Origin: DAOTWP01 sp034435675
GTDB lineage: Bacteria; Chloroflexota; Anaerolineae; Aggregatilineales; Phototrophicaceae
Reading direction: 5' to 3'
DNA: 19,628 nucleotides
Assembly (NCBI GenBank): GCA_034435675.1
Contig: DAOTWP010000248.1
Coordinates: forward strand, 1 to 19,628
The notes below the pieces were generated by a model. The model was not told where the DNA came from. It ran no database searches and was given only the letters and a program-made list of their open reading frames with translations. Shown here piece by piece: positions 8,201-14,194 of the stretch; within the stretch, counting starts at the first letter, position 1; the number at the start of each line of letters is the position of its first letter. The position numbers and the translations under genes were made by a program.

Positions 8201-9775
8201 CTCGAAATTCAGCCGATCTTTGACCTGACGGGCGTGGATCCGAATGTCCGCCCGACACTGTACTTCTGGTCACGGTTCTATACAGGCGATAATGACCGGA
8301 TCAACGTGCAGATTTCGGTGGAAGATGGCAGCACGGAACAGGGCTATGACAAGATACGCGGGTGGAGCCGCTGGCAGAATGTCTGGGGGTCGCGCGTTGG
8401 CGACTCGTCCAGTCCGGACTATATCCCCGACGAATTTGCGCGCACCTACACGTGGGAACGCAAGCAGGTCTCACTGCAAAGTTACGTAGGCAGGCGTATC
8501 CGTGTGCGCTTTGTCTTCGACGCTTACGAGCAGGACAACAACCGTGACGGCTGGTATATTGACGACATCAGCATCACCTACCGTGAGCCGCAGCGCATCT
8601 ACACCCTGCCCTTCGTTGACCTCGCCAGCAACTTGAACAACTGGGTCGCGGAAGGCACCTGGGGGCTGGCACCGGACGTGTTCTTTGGCGCGGGCGGTGG
8701 TCCCGCTTCGATTGGTCCAAATCCCTGGTTCGGCTACTTCTACCGCTGTCCCAACAGCGACTGTCGCACTAACGGTTCACGCGCGGCGGAAATGCTGGAT
8801 CGCATCCCGCGTAACAATACGGACAGCCTGAATGCCGTGAATAACCCGGTTCCGTACTACGGCATGATTCATGGCAGTGTCACAACGACCTACAACCGCG
8901 ACTCGGCGAGTATCCCGGTCACGGAGGTCGTGCTGGATGTGAACCATGACTACCGCCGCAGCGGACCGCGCGGCAGCAGTTGGGTCACTGATGATTTCGC
9001 CGGACGCTGGATCCGTGACATCCGCGTCAGCGCAGGGCAGTATACGTTTATCACGGTAGCCGACGACGGTGTGCGTATGCTGTATGTGCCTACCGGCACG
9101 AATCTGGGCGGCAGCCCCGGCGTGATCACCACCGCAAGCTGGAATATGATCAATAACTGGCGTGACCAGACGCGGCAGGTGGACTTGTTCACCGCAGATC
9201 TGGCACAGGGTGATTACACCCTAGTTCTCGAATGGTACGACAACGGCAGCGACGCGGTAATCGTGGCAACGGTGGGTAACAATAACTTCTCGTTTGAAGA
9301 CTCACCCAAGCTGACACCGAGTCAGGGATTGATCAACGACGTACCAGCGGCAAAGCGTGGCAATTCTTCGCTGGTGCTGAACGGTGTGCTCGATGTGCGC
9401 AACCAGGCGGGCACGCCCAACTTCCTGCCGATCCTGGAATACTACACGTACTATGAGCTGAACTACGACAGCGTGGCGCGTGTGGAAGTGTCGGTTGACG
9501 GCGGTTTCACCTGGACACAGTCTGGCTTGACCAACAATATCCCGTCGACTCCGCCGATAACACCGGACAGCCCGACGATTCGCAATGCAACGATTACGCC
9601 GCCAAGCGACTGGCAGCGCCGCCGCCACAGCCTTGTGCCGTACATTGGGTCGCTGGTAGGGCTGCGCTTCCGGCTGGATCGCCGCGCGACAGATACCACG
9701 CAGTACGATAACAACAACTCGTTCTACGTGAGCTGGTGGGTGGTCAACATCCGCGTGTTCGACATCGGCGGTTAA
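5213..9775 (+). CDS. Giant type IVb prepilin-like surface protein with PA14-like and jelly-roll modules
   Basis: Very large (1520 residues) predicted exported protein. An 18-residue basic leader ends in RG18, followed by QALVE23YALIIVLL and a hydrophobic stretch to about residue 42. This is the prepilin-peptidase signal of Flp/type IVb pilins, with Glu at mature position 5, and LNNVFNNVVNSL follows as in Flp pilins. A Pro/Thr-rich stalk covers about 95-137. A PA14-like module covers about 165-328 (FSLSSDDGVRLWL, AGAYTLQIDHY). Jelly-roll (MAM/immune-inhibitor-A-like) modules follow at about 345-505, 517-697, 706-910 and 928-1124, most ending in a variant of DGWYIDDISI. A fifth begins at about 1130, is interrupted by a second PA14-like module (about 1225-1355, VADDGVRML) and resumes to the C-terminus. 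There is no LPXTG motif, C-terminal membrane helix or enzymatic motif. GAGG lies about 8-9 bases before the ATG; an upstream GTG at 5186 overlaps the palindrome and is less likely. A role in adhesion or a surface fibre is inferred. Confidence 0.95.
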   Translation: MERRIGTSQSLKQHLQRGQALVEYALIIVLLVFAFVFVLQATGPALNNVFNNVVNSLVAEAGTPQPDIESRGGPTQFWLTVTWAASNREQGRPFPTNLPPPPTEPPTEGPPPPATNTPLPTNTPTQTATPGPTATLADMAFVAPFEDPMTEPDHWRVDNSVFLGSALWRVEYFPNTTLSGSPDFDDFKQDVSMLPASGQPPVSGWLSTNYSTRWTKAIYLAQPTRVTFSLSSDDGVRLWLLPAGQQAGSCLSGSGVSSPPTPGQSNGQSNRVFGDPATHCLLVDDWQSQGMNSTPAVTRTIPAGAYTLQIDHYQGGGGHGLTMSTSGGGGMGSPDDSNLAGGAPLCTWTHADTSRANSFQDAKFMWEENGSGDFPANMLCHLEFRGYVEIPAGMTNPEFTFWDVWDFGNGNTRAWVEFAEYIPTSDPGYGWGVERGPSGVVWQRPAASNPLRVGPSSNYAWTFNRVDLAALGFQPGDQVTFRFVIQNSGGGNNRRWYVDDIAVQQSSTGTNTYTVGDFWDLETPNQEADFITSGRWARVAAGSKARGAYSWHESPGNSQRYDVNWEGTERVHYIEFNGRIDLSGSTPDLEGDTGAPLLSFYHAYEIARDARLEVQYTRDPYNALPATWTTIPAVGTILPSATSTRTQASLVFYEVALENIPNYNTQPFRLRFALIINTTDGGRVADGWYIDEIYIERDEVERFSYYPFLDTAESANSFWRSSGQWDRTTENGVFDSLASYADSPNRDYVRGDDSTLTIRYPFDLNDDTPENQTLYGGNIHYASNPGAGLLIQGTPENVATNPVLTFWHYRNLNSGAALYVEWRRADESNNWTALWSYQYGNSTSGSVYNETGINLAWERVEVDMGQGIIAYNPTDGNLYDDDILIRFRLDVRNSNARDGVYVDNILIENRRDNVWDLRPAAAGGDGVTWIETFEVNDWVNRWWTGGDWFTVEYEAHTGLRSLHESGFDQTAAPPNGQLQPEPAMNEMRSRHDTYQVLEIQPIFDLTGVDPNVRPTLYFWSRFYTGDNDRINVQISVEDGSTEQGYDKIRGWSRWQNVWGSRVGDSSSPDYIPDEFARTYTWERKQVSLQSYVGRRIRVRFVFDAYEQDNNRDGWYIDDISITYREPQRIYTLPFVDLASNLNNWVAEGTWGLAPDVFFGAGGGPASIGPNPWFGYFYRCPNSDCRTNGSRAAEMLDRIPRNNTDSLNAVNNPVPYYGMIHGSVTTTYNRDSASIPVTEVVLDVNHDYRRSGPRGSSWVTDDFAGRWIRDIRVSAGQYTFITVADDGVRMLYVPTGTNLGGSPGVITTASWNMINNWRDQTRQVDLFTADLAQGDYTLVLEWYDNGSDAVIVATVGNNNFSFEDSPKLTPSQGLINDVPAAKRGNSSLVLNGVLDVRNQAGTPNFLPILEYYTYYELNYDSVARVEVSVDGGFTWTQSGLTNNIPSTPPITPDSPTIRNATITPPSDWQRRRHSLVPYIGSLVGLRFRLDRRATDTTQYDNNNSFYVSWWVVNIRVFDIGG

Positions 9776-9821
9776 CCCGGACAGCGGGCTAAACACCACC
9801 AGACAGCACTTCTGAAACAGC

Positions 9822-9851
9822 AAGGGCGCACACACTACAGGGTGCGCCCTT
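9822..9851 (+). terminator. Intrinsic terminator of the giant surface-protein gene
   Basis: Perfect 10-bp stem AAGGGCGCAC / GTGCGCCCTT around a 10-base loop, 47 bases after the TAA stop. The following CTGATTT is only a short T-tract, but the stem is strong. It separates this gene from the downstream operon. Confidence 0.8.
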
Positions 9852-9923
9852 CTGATTTAACTATAACCGCGCGGCTCTCATTGACTCCTCAACCAAATCT
9901 CTATGGATGCAGCCCCTCAGCCC

Positions 9924-9932
9924 TGCTACACT
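9924..9932 (+). promoter_or_regulatory. Extended -10 promoter for the kinase-ygfZ operon
   Basis: TGCTACACT fits an extended -10 (TG, one base, TACACT). A start near 9939 would give a leader of about 37 nt to the GTG at 9976. No clear -35 is present at the right distance; a TTGACT further upstream (9889-9894) is too far from this box. Confidence 0.4.
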
Positions 9933-9975
9933 ACCTCTAATTGGTGGTTCGATGACCAGATGAAGGATGCACCGA

Positions 9976-11010
9976 GTGACCCAGCGCGCAAGCCTCGCAG
10001 CACACGACCCCGGTATTCTGTTTGTGATGATTGGACCCGGCGGCGCGGGCAAGAACACGCTGATGTACCATGTGCTGGCAGATACGCCGAACCTGAAGCA
10101 GCTTGCTACGGCAACCACGCGCGCGCCACGCCAGAATGAGGCTGAAGGGCGCGAACATTTGTTCAAAACCGTCCAGCAGTTCCAGCAGATGCGTGATGCG
10201 GGCGAACTGATGGAATGGCAGGAAGTCACCGCAGAGCGCTTCTACGGCATCCCAGGGGAAACAGTGGAAGCAGTACTACAGGCAGGTCCAGATCTCATCG
10301 CGGATATTGATGTGCTGGGGGCAATGGTGCTGCGGCTGCGCTATCCACGCAACACGGTGCTGGTCTTTGTCCAGGCGCCATCGCTGGAAGCACTGGAAGC
10401 GCGCCTGCGCAAACGCAGCGCGGACCCGGAACCGGTCATTGCAGAACGCATGCAGCGCGCGCGCATCGAAATGCAATACCGTGACCTTTGCGATTATGTC
10501 ATCACCAACGCCGACGAAAATGTTGACGCAAGCGCGCAAATCCTGCGCGAAATCATCCATGTTGAACGCATGCTGCGTCGTCTCGACCGCAGCGGTGTCA
10601 CCAACGGGTTTCAGCGCGCCCATTTTGCGTATCACGTCTGGCTGACGCCTGTATACGGCACCGAAGTTCTGACCAACTCCAGCGCAGCACACGGTTATTA
10701 CACCTGCGTCGTGCGCCCCAGCGAACTGCCCTACGAGGCAGCGCTGCGCTGCGCGCACGAACTCGCGCAGGCTGAGCCGGGCAGTGTAGCGCTGCTGCGT
10801 GACACCACGAGGCATGGCTCATTCGTCCCACCGCTGAGCATTGACAGCCACGACGACGCGCACCAGCGCCAGATTCGCTTCCATTACGCCTGCCTGCTGC
10901 CGGAACGGGCTACCCCCAGTGACGGCGAATGGACCGCGCTGAGCGACCTGCCCGCAGACCGCCGCGAGATGCTCAGTTTCTTTTTGACGGAACAGGTTAA
11001 CACCCCCTGA
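9976..11010 (+). CDS. Guanylate kinase-like protein with extra C-terminal domain
   Basis: Residues about 13-195 form a full guanylate kinase-like domain (GMP + ATP to GDP + ADP). The P-loop is G20-PGGAGKNT. The GMP-binding segment is TTRAPRQNEAEGREH (47-61), followed by FYGIPGETVEAV, LIADIDVLGA, the arginine-rich lid RLRKRSADPEP, and CDYVITNADENVDAS. Bacterial Gmk is usually about 200 residues; this protein has 344. The extra 145 residues end in DGEWTALSDLP, which resembles the end of Nudix domains, and EAALRCAHELAQAEPG sits where a Nudix box would be but lacks its key residues. I read it tentatively as a degenerate Nudix-like domain. The GTG at 9976 has AAGGA 8-9 bases upstream; an ATG at 9967 directly abuts AAGG and is less likely. 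First gene of an operon with the ygfZ-like gene 28 bp downstream. Whether it is the cell's main Gmk is unknown. Confidence 0.85.
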   Translation: MTQRASLAAHDPGILFVMIGPGGAGKNTLMYHVLADTPNLKQLATATTRAPRQNEAEGREHLFKTVQQFQQMRDAGELMEWQEVTAERFYGIPGETVEAVLQAGPDLIADIDVLGAMVLRLRYPRNTVLVFVQAPSLEALEARLRKRSADPEPVIAERMQRARIEMQYRDLCDYVITNADENVDASAQILREIIHVERMLRRLDRSGVTNGFQRAHFAYHVWLTPVYGTEVLTNSSAAHGYYTCVVRPSELPYEAALRCAHELAQAEPGSVALLRDTTRHGSFVPPLSIDSHDDAHQRQIRFHYACLLPERATPSDGEWTALSDLPADRREMLSFFLTEQVNTP

Positions 11011-11038
11011 ACGAACTTCTGCAACGTTGGAGGCGTTG

Positions 11039-12118
11039 ATGTCGAATCTGCGTGATCTGCATCTGAAACAAGGGGCAGTACTCGCCCCGGATGGCATCCC
11101 GCTGCATTACGGCGATCTGCGCGCAGAAGATCATGCCGCACAGCACACTGCCGTGCTGCTGGATCGCTCCCATGAAGGGCGCATCCGCGTCGGCGGGCGC
11201 GATGCATTTGCGTTAATGCAGCGCATGTCCACCAATGATGTCGAAGGCATGGCCGCTGGCGAAGGACGCCCGACGCTTTTTACGACCCCCAACGGGCGTA
11301 TTCTGGAACGGGTGACTGTTTACCGTCACGAGGATCACGCGCTGGTGCTGACCGAACCGACCCGCGGCGACCCTTTTCGTGCCTACCTGCAGAAGAACAT
11401 TTTCTTTAACGATCTGGTCACGCTCGAAGATATGACACCGTTGACAGGGCAATTTGCGCTGCACGGTCCGGCGGCAGATGCCGTGCTCGAAAGCCTGCTG
11501 CCGGGCACAGCCAACCTGCCTGCCATGCACAGCACAGACGCCGTTCTTGCGGGTGTATCCGCCAGCATCGCCCGCAATAAGCCCATCAGTGGCGCGCACT
11601 GGACGCTGGTGGTTCCGCAGGACCATGCAGCGGAGGTCTACGCCGCGCTGTTGGCAGCGGGCACGCCGCACGGCTTACGTCCGGCGGGCGGGTTGGCATA
11701 TAATTTGCTGTGTGTGCGCGCAGGACGCCCTATGCTGGGACGGGAATTGAGCAGTGATTTTATTCCACTGGAAATCGGGTTATGGGATGAGGTCAGCTTT
11801 AGCAAAGGCTGTTACACCGGGCAGGAAATCATTGCCCGGATGGAAAGCCGGGGCAAGCTGGCGAAAACGCTAGTCCGGCTGCACCTGACCGCTGCCGCCG
11901 ACGCCGGGCAGGAACTGCTGCACGCAGGCAAACGGGCTGGCAGGCTGACCAGCAGCGTAACAACACCAGACGGTGAACATCTGGCGCTGGGGGTGGTCAA
12001 ACCGCATCTGGCGCAACCGCAGCAGCAATTGACTGTCGGGATGGGCGCAGTCAGTGCTATCGTGCTTGCGCCTGCCGGGAACCAGCCCGCACATTTGCTC
12101 ACAGAAGAGACTATTTGA
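11039..12118 (+). CDS. ygfZ: YgfZ/GcvT-like folate-binding protein
   Basis: Member of the YgfZ/IBA57 family, tetrahydrofolate-binding proteins related to GcvT that help assemble or repair Fe-S clusters, notably in radical-SAM enzymes. The family signature KGCYTGQE is at residues 256-263, with the essential Cys258, followed by RMESRGKL. The N-terminal half shows GcvT-like features: LLDRSHEGRIRVGGRDA, MSTNDVEG and LFTTPNGRILE. Length is 359 residues, within the family range. GGAGG lies 5 bases before the ATG at 11039; an upstream in-frame TTG at 11027 overlaps that ribosome-binding site and is rejected. It lies 28 bp after the kinase-like gene and 13 bp before the membrane-protein gene, so all three are probably one transcript. 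The family call is firm and the client enzymes unknown. Confidence 0.93.
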   Translation: MSNLRDLHLKQGAVLAPDGIPLHYGDLRAEDHAAQHTAVLLDRSHEGRIRVGGRDAFALMQRMSTNDVEGMAAGEGRPTLFTTPNGRILERVTVYRHEDHALVLTEPTRGDPFRAYLQKNIFFNDLVTLEDMTPLTGQFALHGPAADAVLESLLPGTANLPAMHSTDAVLAGVSASIARNKPISGAHWTLVVPQDHAAEVYAALLAAGTPHGLRPAGGLAYNLLCVRAGRPMLGRELSSDFIPLEIGLWDEVSFSKGCYTGQEIIARMESRGKLAKTLVRLHLTAAADAGQELLHAGKRAGRLTSSVTTPDGEHLALGVVKPHLAQPQQQLTVGMGAVSAIVLAPAGNQPAHLLTEETI

Positions 12119-12131
12119 GGGAAGCCTGATC

Positions 12132-13316
12132 GTGAAGCTGCTGCGCAAACTGCTCGCCCTGCTGATCGCCTTTGCGATGATGGTGCTGCTGCCGCTTGCC
12201 GTCTGGAATCTGGCGGCATATGCTACACTGCTGAATCCGGATACCGTCAAAGATGGGCTGGCAACCCAGGGCATCTACGAGGAAGTTGTGCCGGTCGTGC
12301 TGCCTGTGCTGGCAGCCGACGAACCGCCGGTTGGCGTCAACCAGCAGACCAATCGCATCACCGAAATCATTACACTGGTCAACAACACCGATCCTCAAGC
12401 CTGGCACAGTATCGCCAACCGAATTGTCCCACCGGACTGGATCCGCAGTGTAGTCGAAAGCACGATTGATCAGGTCTACGCTGCTGCCGAAGGCAGTGCG
12501 CTGCCCCCGCCCGCTGTAGATTACACCCCCATTGTTGAACAATTGACAGGTTCTGCCGGGCAGAGCAATGCTATTCTACTGCTGGAAGCCATGCCAGCCT
12601 GTACACTGGCGCAGACCCGCACCCTCAACGCAGTGGCGGATGGCGCGTCCGAAAGCGCCTTACCGCTGTGTCTGCCGCGTCTGCCTGCCCACCGTGAGAT
12701 TGTCCTCAATGAAATCACACACGCGATGGGGACGCTGGCACATTTTCTGGATACCCAGGCGTCCGCGCCGTTCTTTCTCTCGCCGGAGGACAGCGGCGGA
12801 CTGCTGCGGTTGGGGCTGGTTGTGCGCGTCTACCGCCAGATGACCGGGTTGTTCTTCCTGATACCCGCAGCACTACTGGCGCTGGTTGTCGCCCTGGCTG
12901 TGCGCTCCCTGAAGGGCTTCAGCCTGTGGTCGGGCTGGATTGCCATCAGCAGCGCGTTGGTGGCACTGATTCCGCTGATTATCCTGCCGCTCACCATTCT
13001 GAGCACAATGGGCGAACTGCTCGTCCCGATCACGAGCGAAAGAGTGCCCGCGCTGGATGTCTTCATGAGACGCCTCCTGGGCGGGCTGGCATCGTCGGCA
13101 TTCACGCAGTTCACCGCGCCGGTGCTGCTTCAGATCGGGGTTCTGTTGGGTGCGGGCGTGCTGCTGCTGATCGTGTCCTCCATCGCCCCAGTGTACTACC
13201 AGACACTCGCCAGCGCGGTGGGCAGCACGCCGCTGCCGAACAACCAGACATTAGTCGTCCCCGGCAGTCAAGGACGCACGCGCCCGTTCAGCACGCCGGC
13301 AGACGAGGATCGTTAG
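12132..13316 (+). CDS. Four-helix membrane protein of unknown function
   Basis: I do not recognise a family. The 394-residue product has an N-terminal membrane helix (about 7-29), a large soluble loop (about 35-235, probably outside the membrane) with only two cysteines (C157, C180), and three more helices at about 237-258, 265-290 and 331-352. A polar tail rich in Pro, Thr and Arg follows. No catalytic motif, transporter signature or repeat is evident. The GTG at 12132 is preferred because GAGGGAA lies 8-9 bases upstream and the helix then begins at residue 7; the frame is open further upstream, but that part overlaps ygfZ. It is the last gene of the operon, 13 bp after ygfZ, and converges on the FtsB-like gene with only 20 bp between stops. 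Confidence 0.85.
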   Translation: MKLLRKLLALLIAFAMMVLLPLAVWNLAAYATLLNPDTVKDGLATQGIYEEVVPVVLPVLAADEPPVGVNQQTNRITEIITLVNNTDPQAWHSIANRIVPPDWIRSVVESTIDQVYAAAEGSALPPPAVDYTPIVEQLTGSAGQSNAILLLEAMPACTLAQTRTLNAVADGASESALPLCLPRLPAHREIVLNEITHAMGTLAHFLDTQASAPFFLSPEDSGGLLRLGLVVRVYRQMTGLFFLIPAALLALVVALAVRSLKGFSLWSGWIAISSALVALIPLIILPLTILSTMGELLVPITSERVPALDVFMRRLLGGLASSAFTQFTAPVLLQIGVLLGAGVLLLIVSSIAPVYYQTLASAVGSTPLPNNQTLVVPGSQGRTRPFSTPADEDR

Positions 13317-13336
13317 GGCATTCTCTCCAGCACGAT

Positions 13337-13846
13337 TCAGGGTTGCCCTGGCGGCGGGCTGTCAAAAAACAGCCACCACCAGCGTGTCCATGGATCAGCT
13401 TCAGGCGGGGTGGTATTCACGTTAGCGGGCGCGGCTGCTGCGGGTGGTGGAACTGGGGTACCGCCTGCGGGCATCGGCACCACGAGGACTTCTCCCGGGC
13501 GCGTCATCTTGCCCTCGCCGCGCGCCCACTGCTCAACAAAGGCATCACTCTGGGCAAAATCGCGCTCGCCAATCAACGCCTGTTGGTCCCGCCGCAGTTG
13601 ATCAATTTCCACCTGCACACTGTTGTAGGCGTCCTCAAGCGGCTGGATTGCGGCGAGACGGCTGGTGAATTGAATACCCAGAATCAACCCGATTGCCACA
13701 ATCGCCGCAAACATCACCTGCACGCCCGAAAGCTGATTGCTGCGCCGGGTCCTGGACCTGGGCGCGGCATCGGGCATGGTGTCCGACTCCGCGCCGGGAA
13801 TCGCTGTGGGGTCTTCGGGCAAGCGCTGTTCAACCTGTTCACTCAT
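13337..13846 (-). CDS. FtsB/DivIC-like septum formation initiator
   Basis: Small bitopic membrane protein of the FtsB/DivIC family, which bridges FtsL and FtsQ/DivIB in the division septum. Order of parts in 169 residues: a charged cytoplasmic N-terminus (1-40), one membrane helix (about 43-62), a coiled coil (about 70-97, with QVEIDQLRRDQQALIGERD), then the family's terminal motif SDAFVEQWARGEGKMTRPGEVLVV (100-123 in all). An unusual tail follows: Pro/Ala-rich from 130 to 150, then DPWTRWWWLFFDSPPPG. Typical FtsB ends soon after the PGE motif, so about 45 extra residues are present. AGGT lies 8 bases upstream of the ATG. It is downstream of, and on the same strand as, tRNA-Leu, but separated from it by a terminator. 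Confidence 0.8.
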   Translation of the reverse strand: MSEQVEQRLPEDPTAIPGAESDTMPDAAPRSRTRRSNQLSGVQVMFAAIVAIGLILGIQFTSRLAAIQPLEDAYNSVQVEIDQLRRDQQALIGERDFAQSDAFVEQWARGEGKMTRPGEVLVVPMPAGGTPVPPPAAAAPANVNTTPPEADPWTRWWWLFFDSPPPGQP

Positions 13847-13921
13847 GGGCGATTACCTGAACATTCTCAACCGGCAGAATGCTGCGGGCAGCGTGTCACG
13901 CGCCGGGCACGCTTTACCCTC

Positions 13922-13930
13922 ACTGTACCA
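13922..13930 (-). promoter_or_regulatory. Possible extended -10 promoter for the FtsB-like gene
   Basis: Minus strand TGGTACAGT fits TG, one base, then TACAGT. It starts right after the T-run of the tRNA-Leu terminator and would give a leader of about 70 nt. The match is modest and no -35 was found. Confidence 0.3.
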
Positions 13931-13960
13931 CAAAACAAAAATCCGGGTGCAAGACCCGGA
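13931..13960 (-). terminator. Intrinsic terminator of tRNA-Leu
   Basis: Minus strand: TCCGGGT, five-base loop, ACCCGGA, then TTTTTGTTTTG. A textbook GC stem plus U-tract beginning 7 bases after the tRNA 3' end. Confidence 0.9.
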
Positions 13961-13967
13961 CTTTGTG

Positions 13968-14050
13968 TGCCGAAGGTGGGAGTCGAACCCACACTCCCTA
14001 GGGGAACTACGCCCTGAACGTAGCGCGTCTGCCGATTCCGCCACTTCGGC
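13968..14050 (-). tRNA. tRNA-Leu(CAG)
   Basis: The minus strand folds as a long-variable-arm tRNA of 83 nt. The acceptor GCCGAAG pairs with CTTCGGC, discriminator A. The D-arm contains GGCGGAATCGGCAGACGCGC. Anticodon stem CTACG/CGTAG encloses the loop TTCAGGG, giving anticodon CAG (reads CUG). A short variable hairpin (TCCC/GGGA) and the T-arm GTGGG-TTCGACT-CCCAC follow. CCA is not encoded. Confidence 0.97.
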
Positions 14051-14065
14051 GCTTGGAGTATTGGA

Positions 14066-14093
14066 ATTATAGCAGAACTCACCTGGCTGTCAA
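14066..14093 (-). promoter_or_regulatory. Consensus sigma-70 promoter of tRNA-Leu
   Basis: Minus strand TTGACA, 16-base spacer, TATAAT: both hexamers match the consensus exactly. The -10 ends 15 bases before the tRNA 5' end, so the 5' leader is very short. Confidence 0.92.
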
Positions 14094-14116
14094 TACACGA
14101 ATCGGCAATCCCCCGC

Positions 14117-14122
14117 TATAAT
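14117..14122 (+). promoter_or_regulatory. Putative -10 box for the SH3b/beta-lactamase-like gene
   Basis: A perfect TATAAT on the plus strand, 72 bases before the ATG at 14195. No good -35 is visible at 16-18 bases. The region upstream is shared with the divergent tRNA-Leu promoter, whose -35 ends 23 bases away. Confidence 0.45.
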
Positions 14123-14194
14123 GCCGAACCGGGCACAGCACGCAAGTACCTGCGCTGCTGTCCCGCGCTTGACCGTAGACGATCAGGTAGTACC

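Noticed and set aside
12926..14017. 363-codon plus-strand open frame running across the membrane gene end, the FtsB-like gene and part of tRNA-Leu
   Set aside because: It crosses a tRNA gene and two convergent stops, and has no ribosome-binding site or domain.
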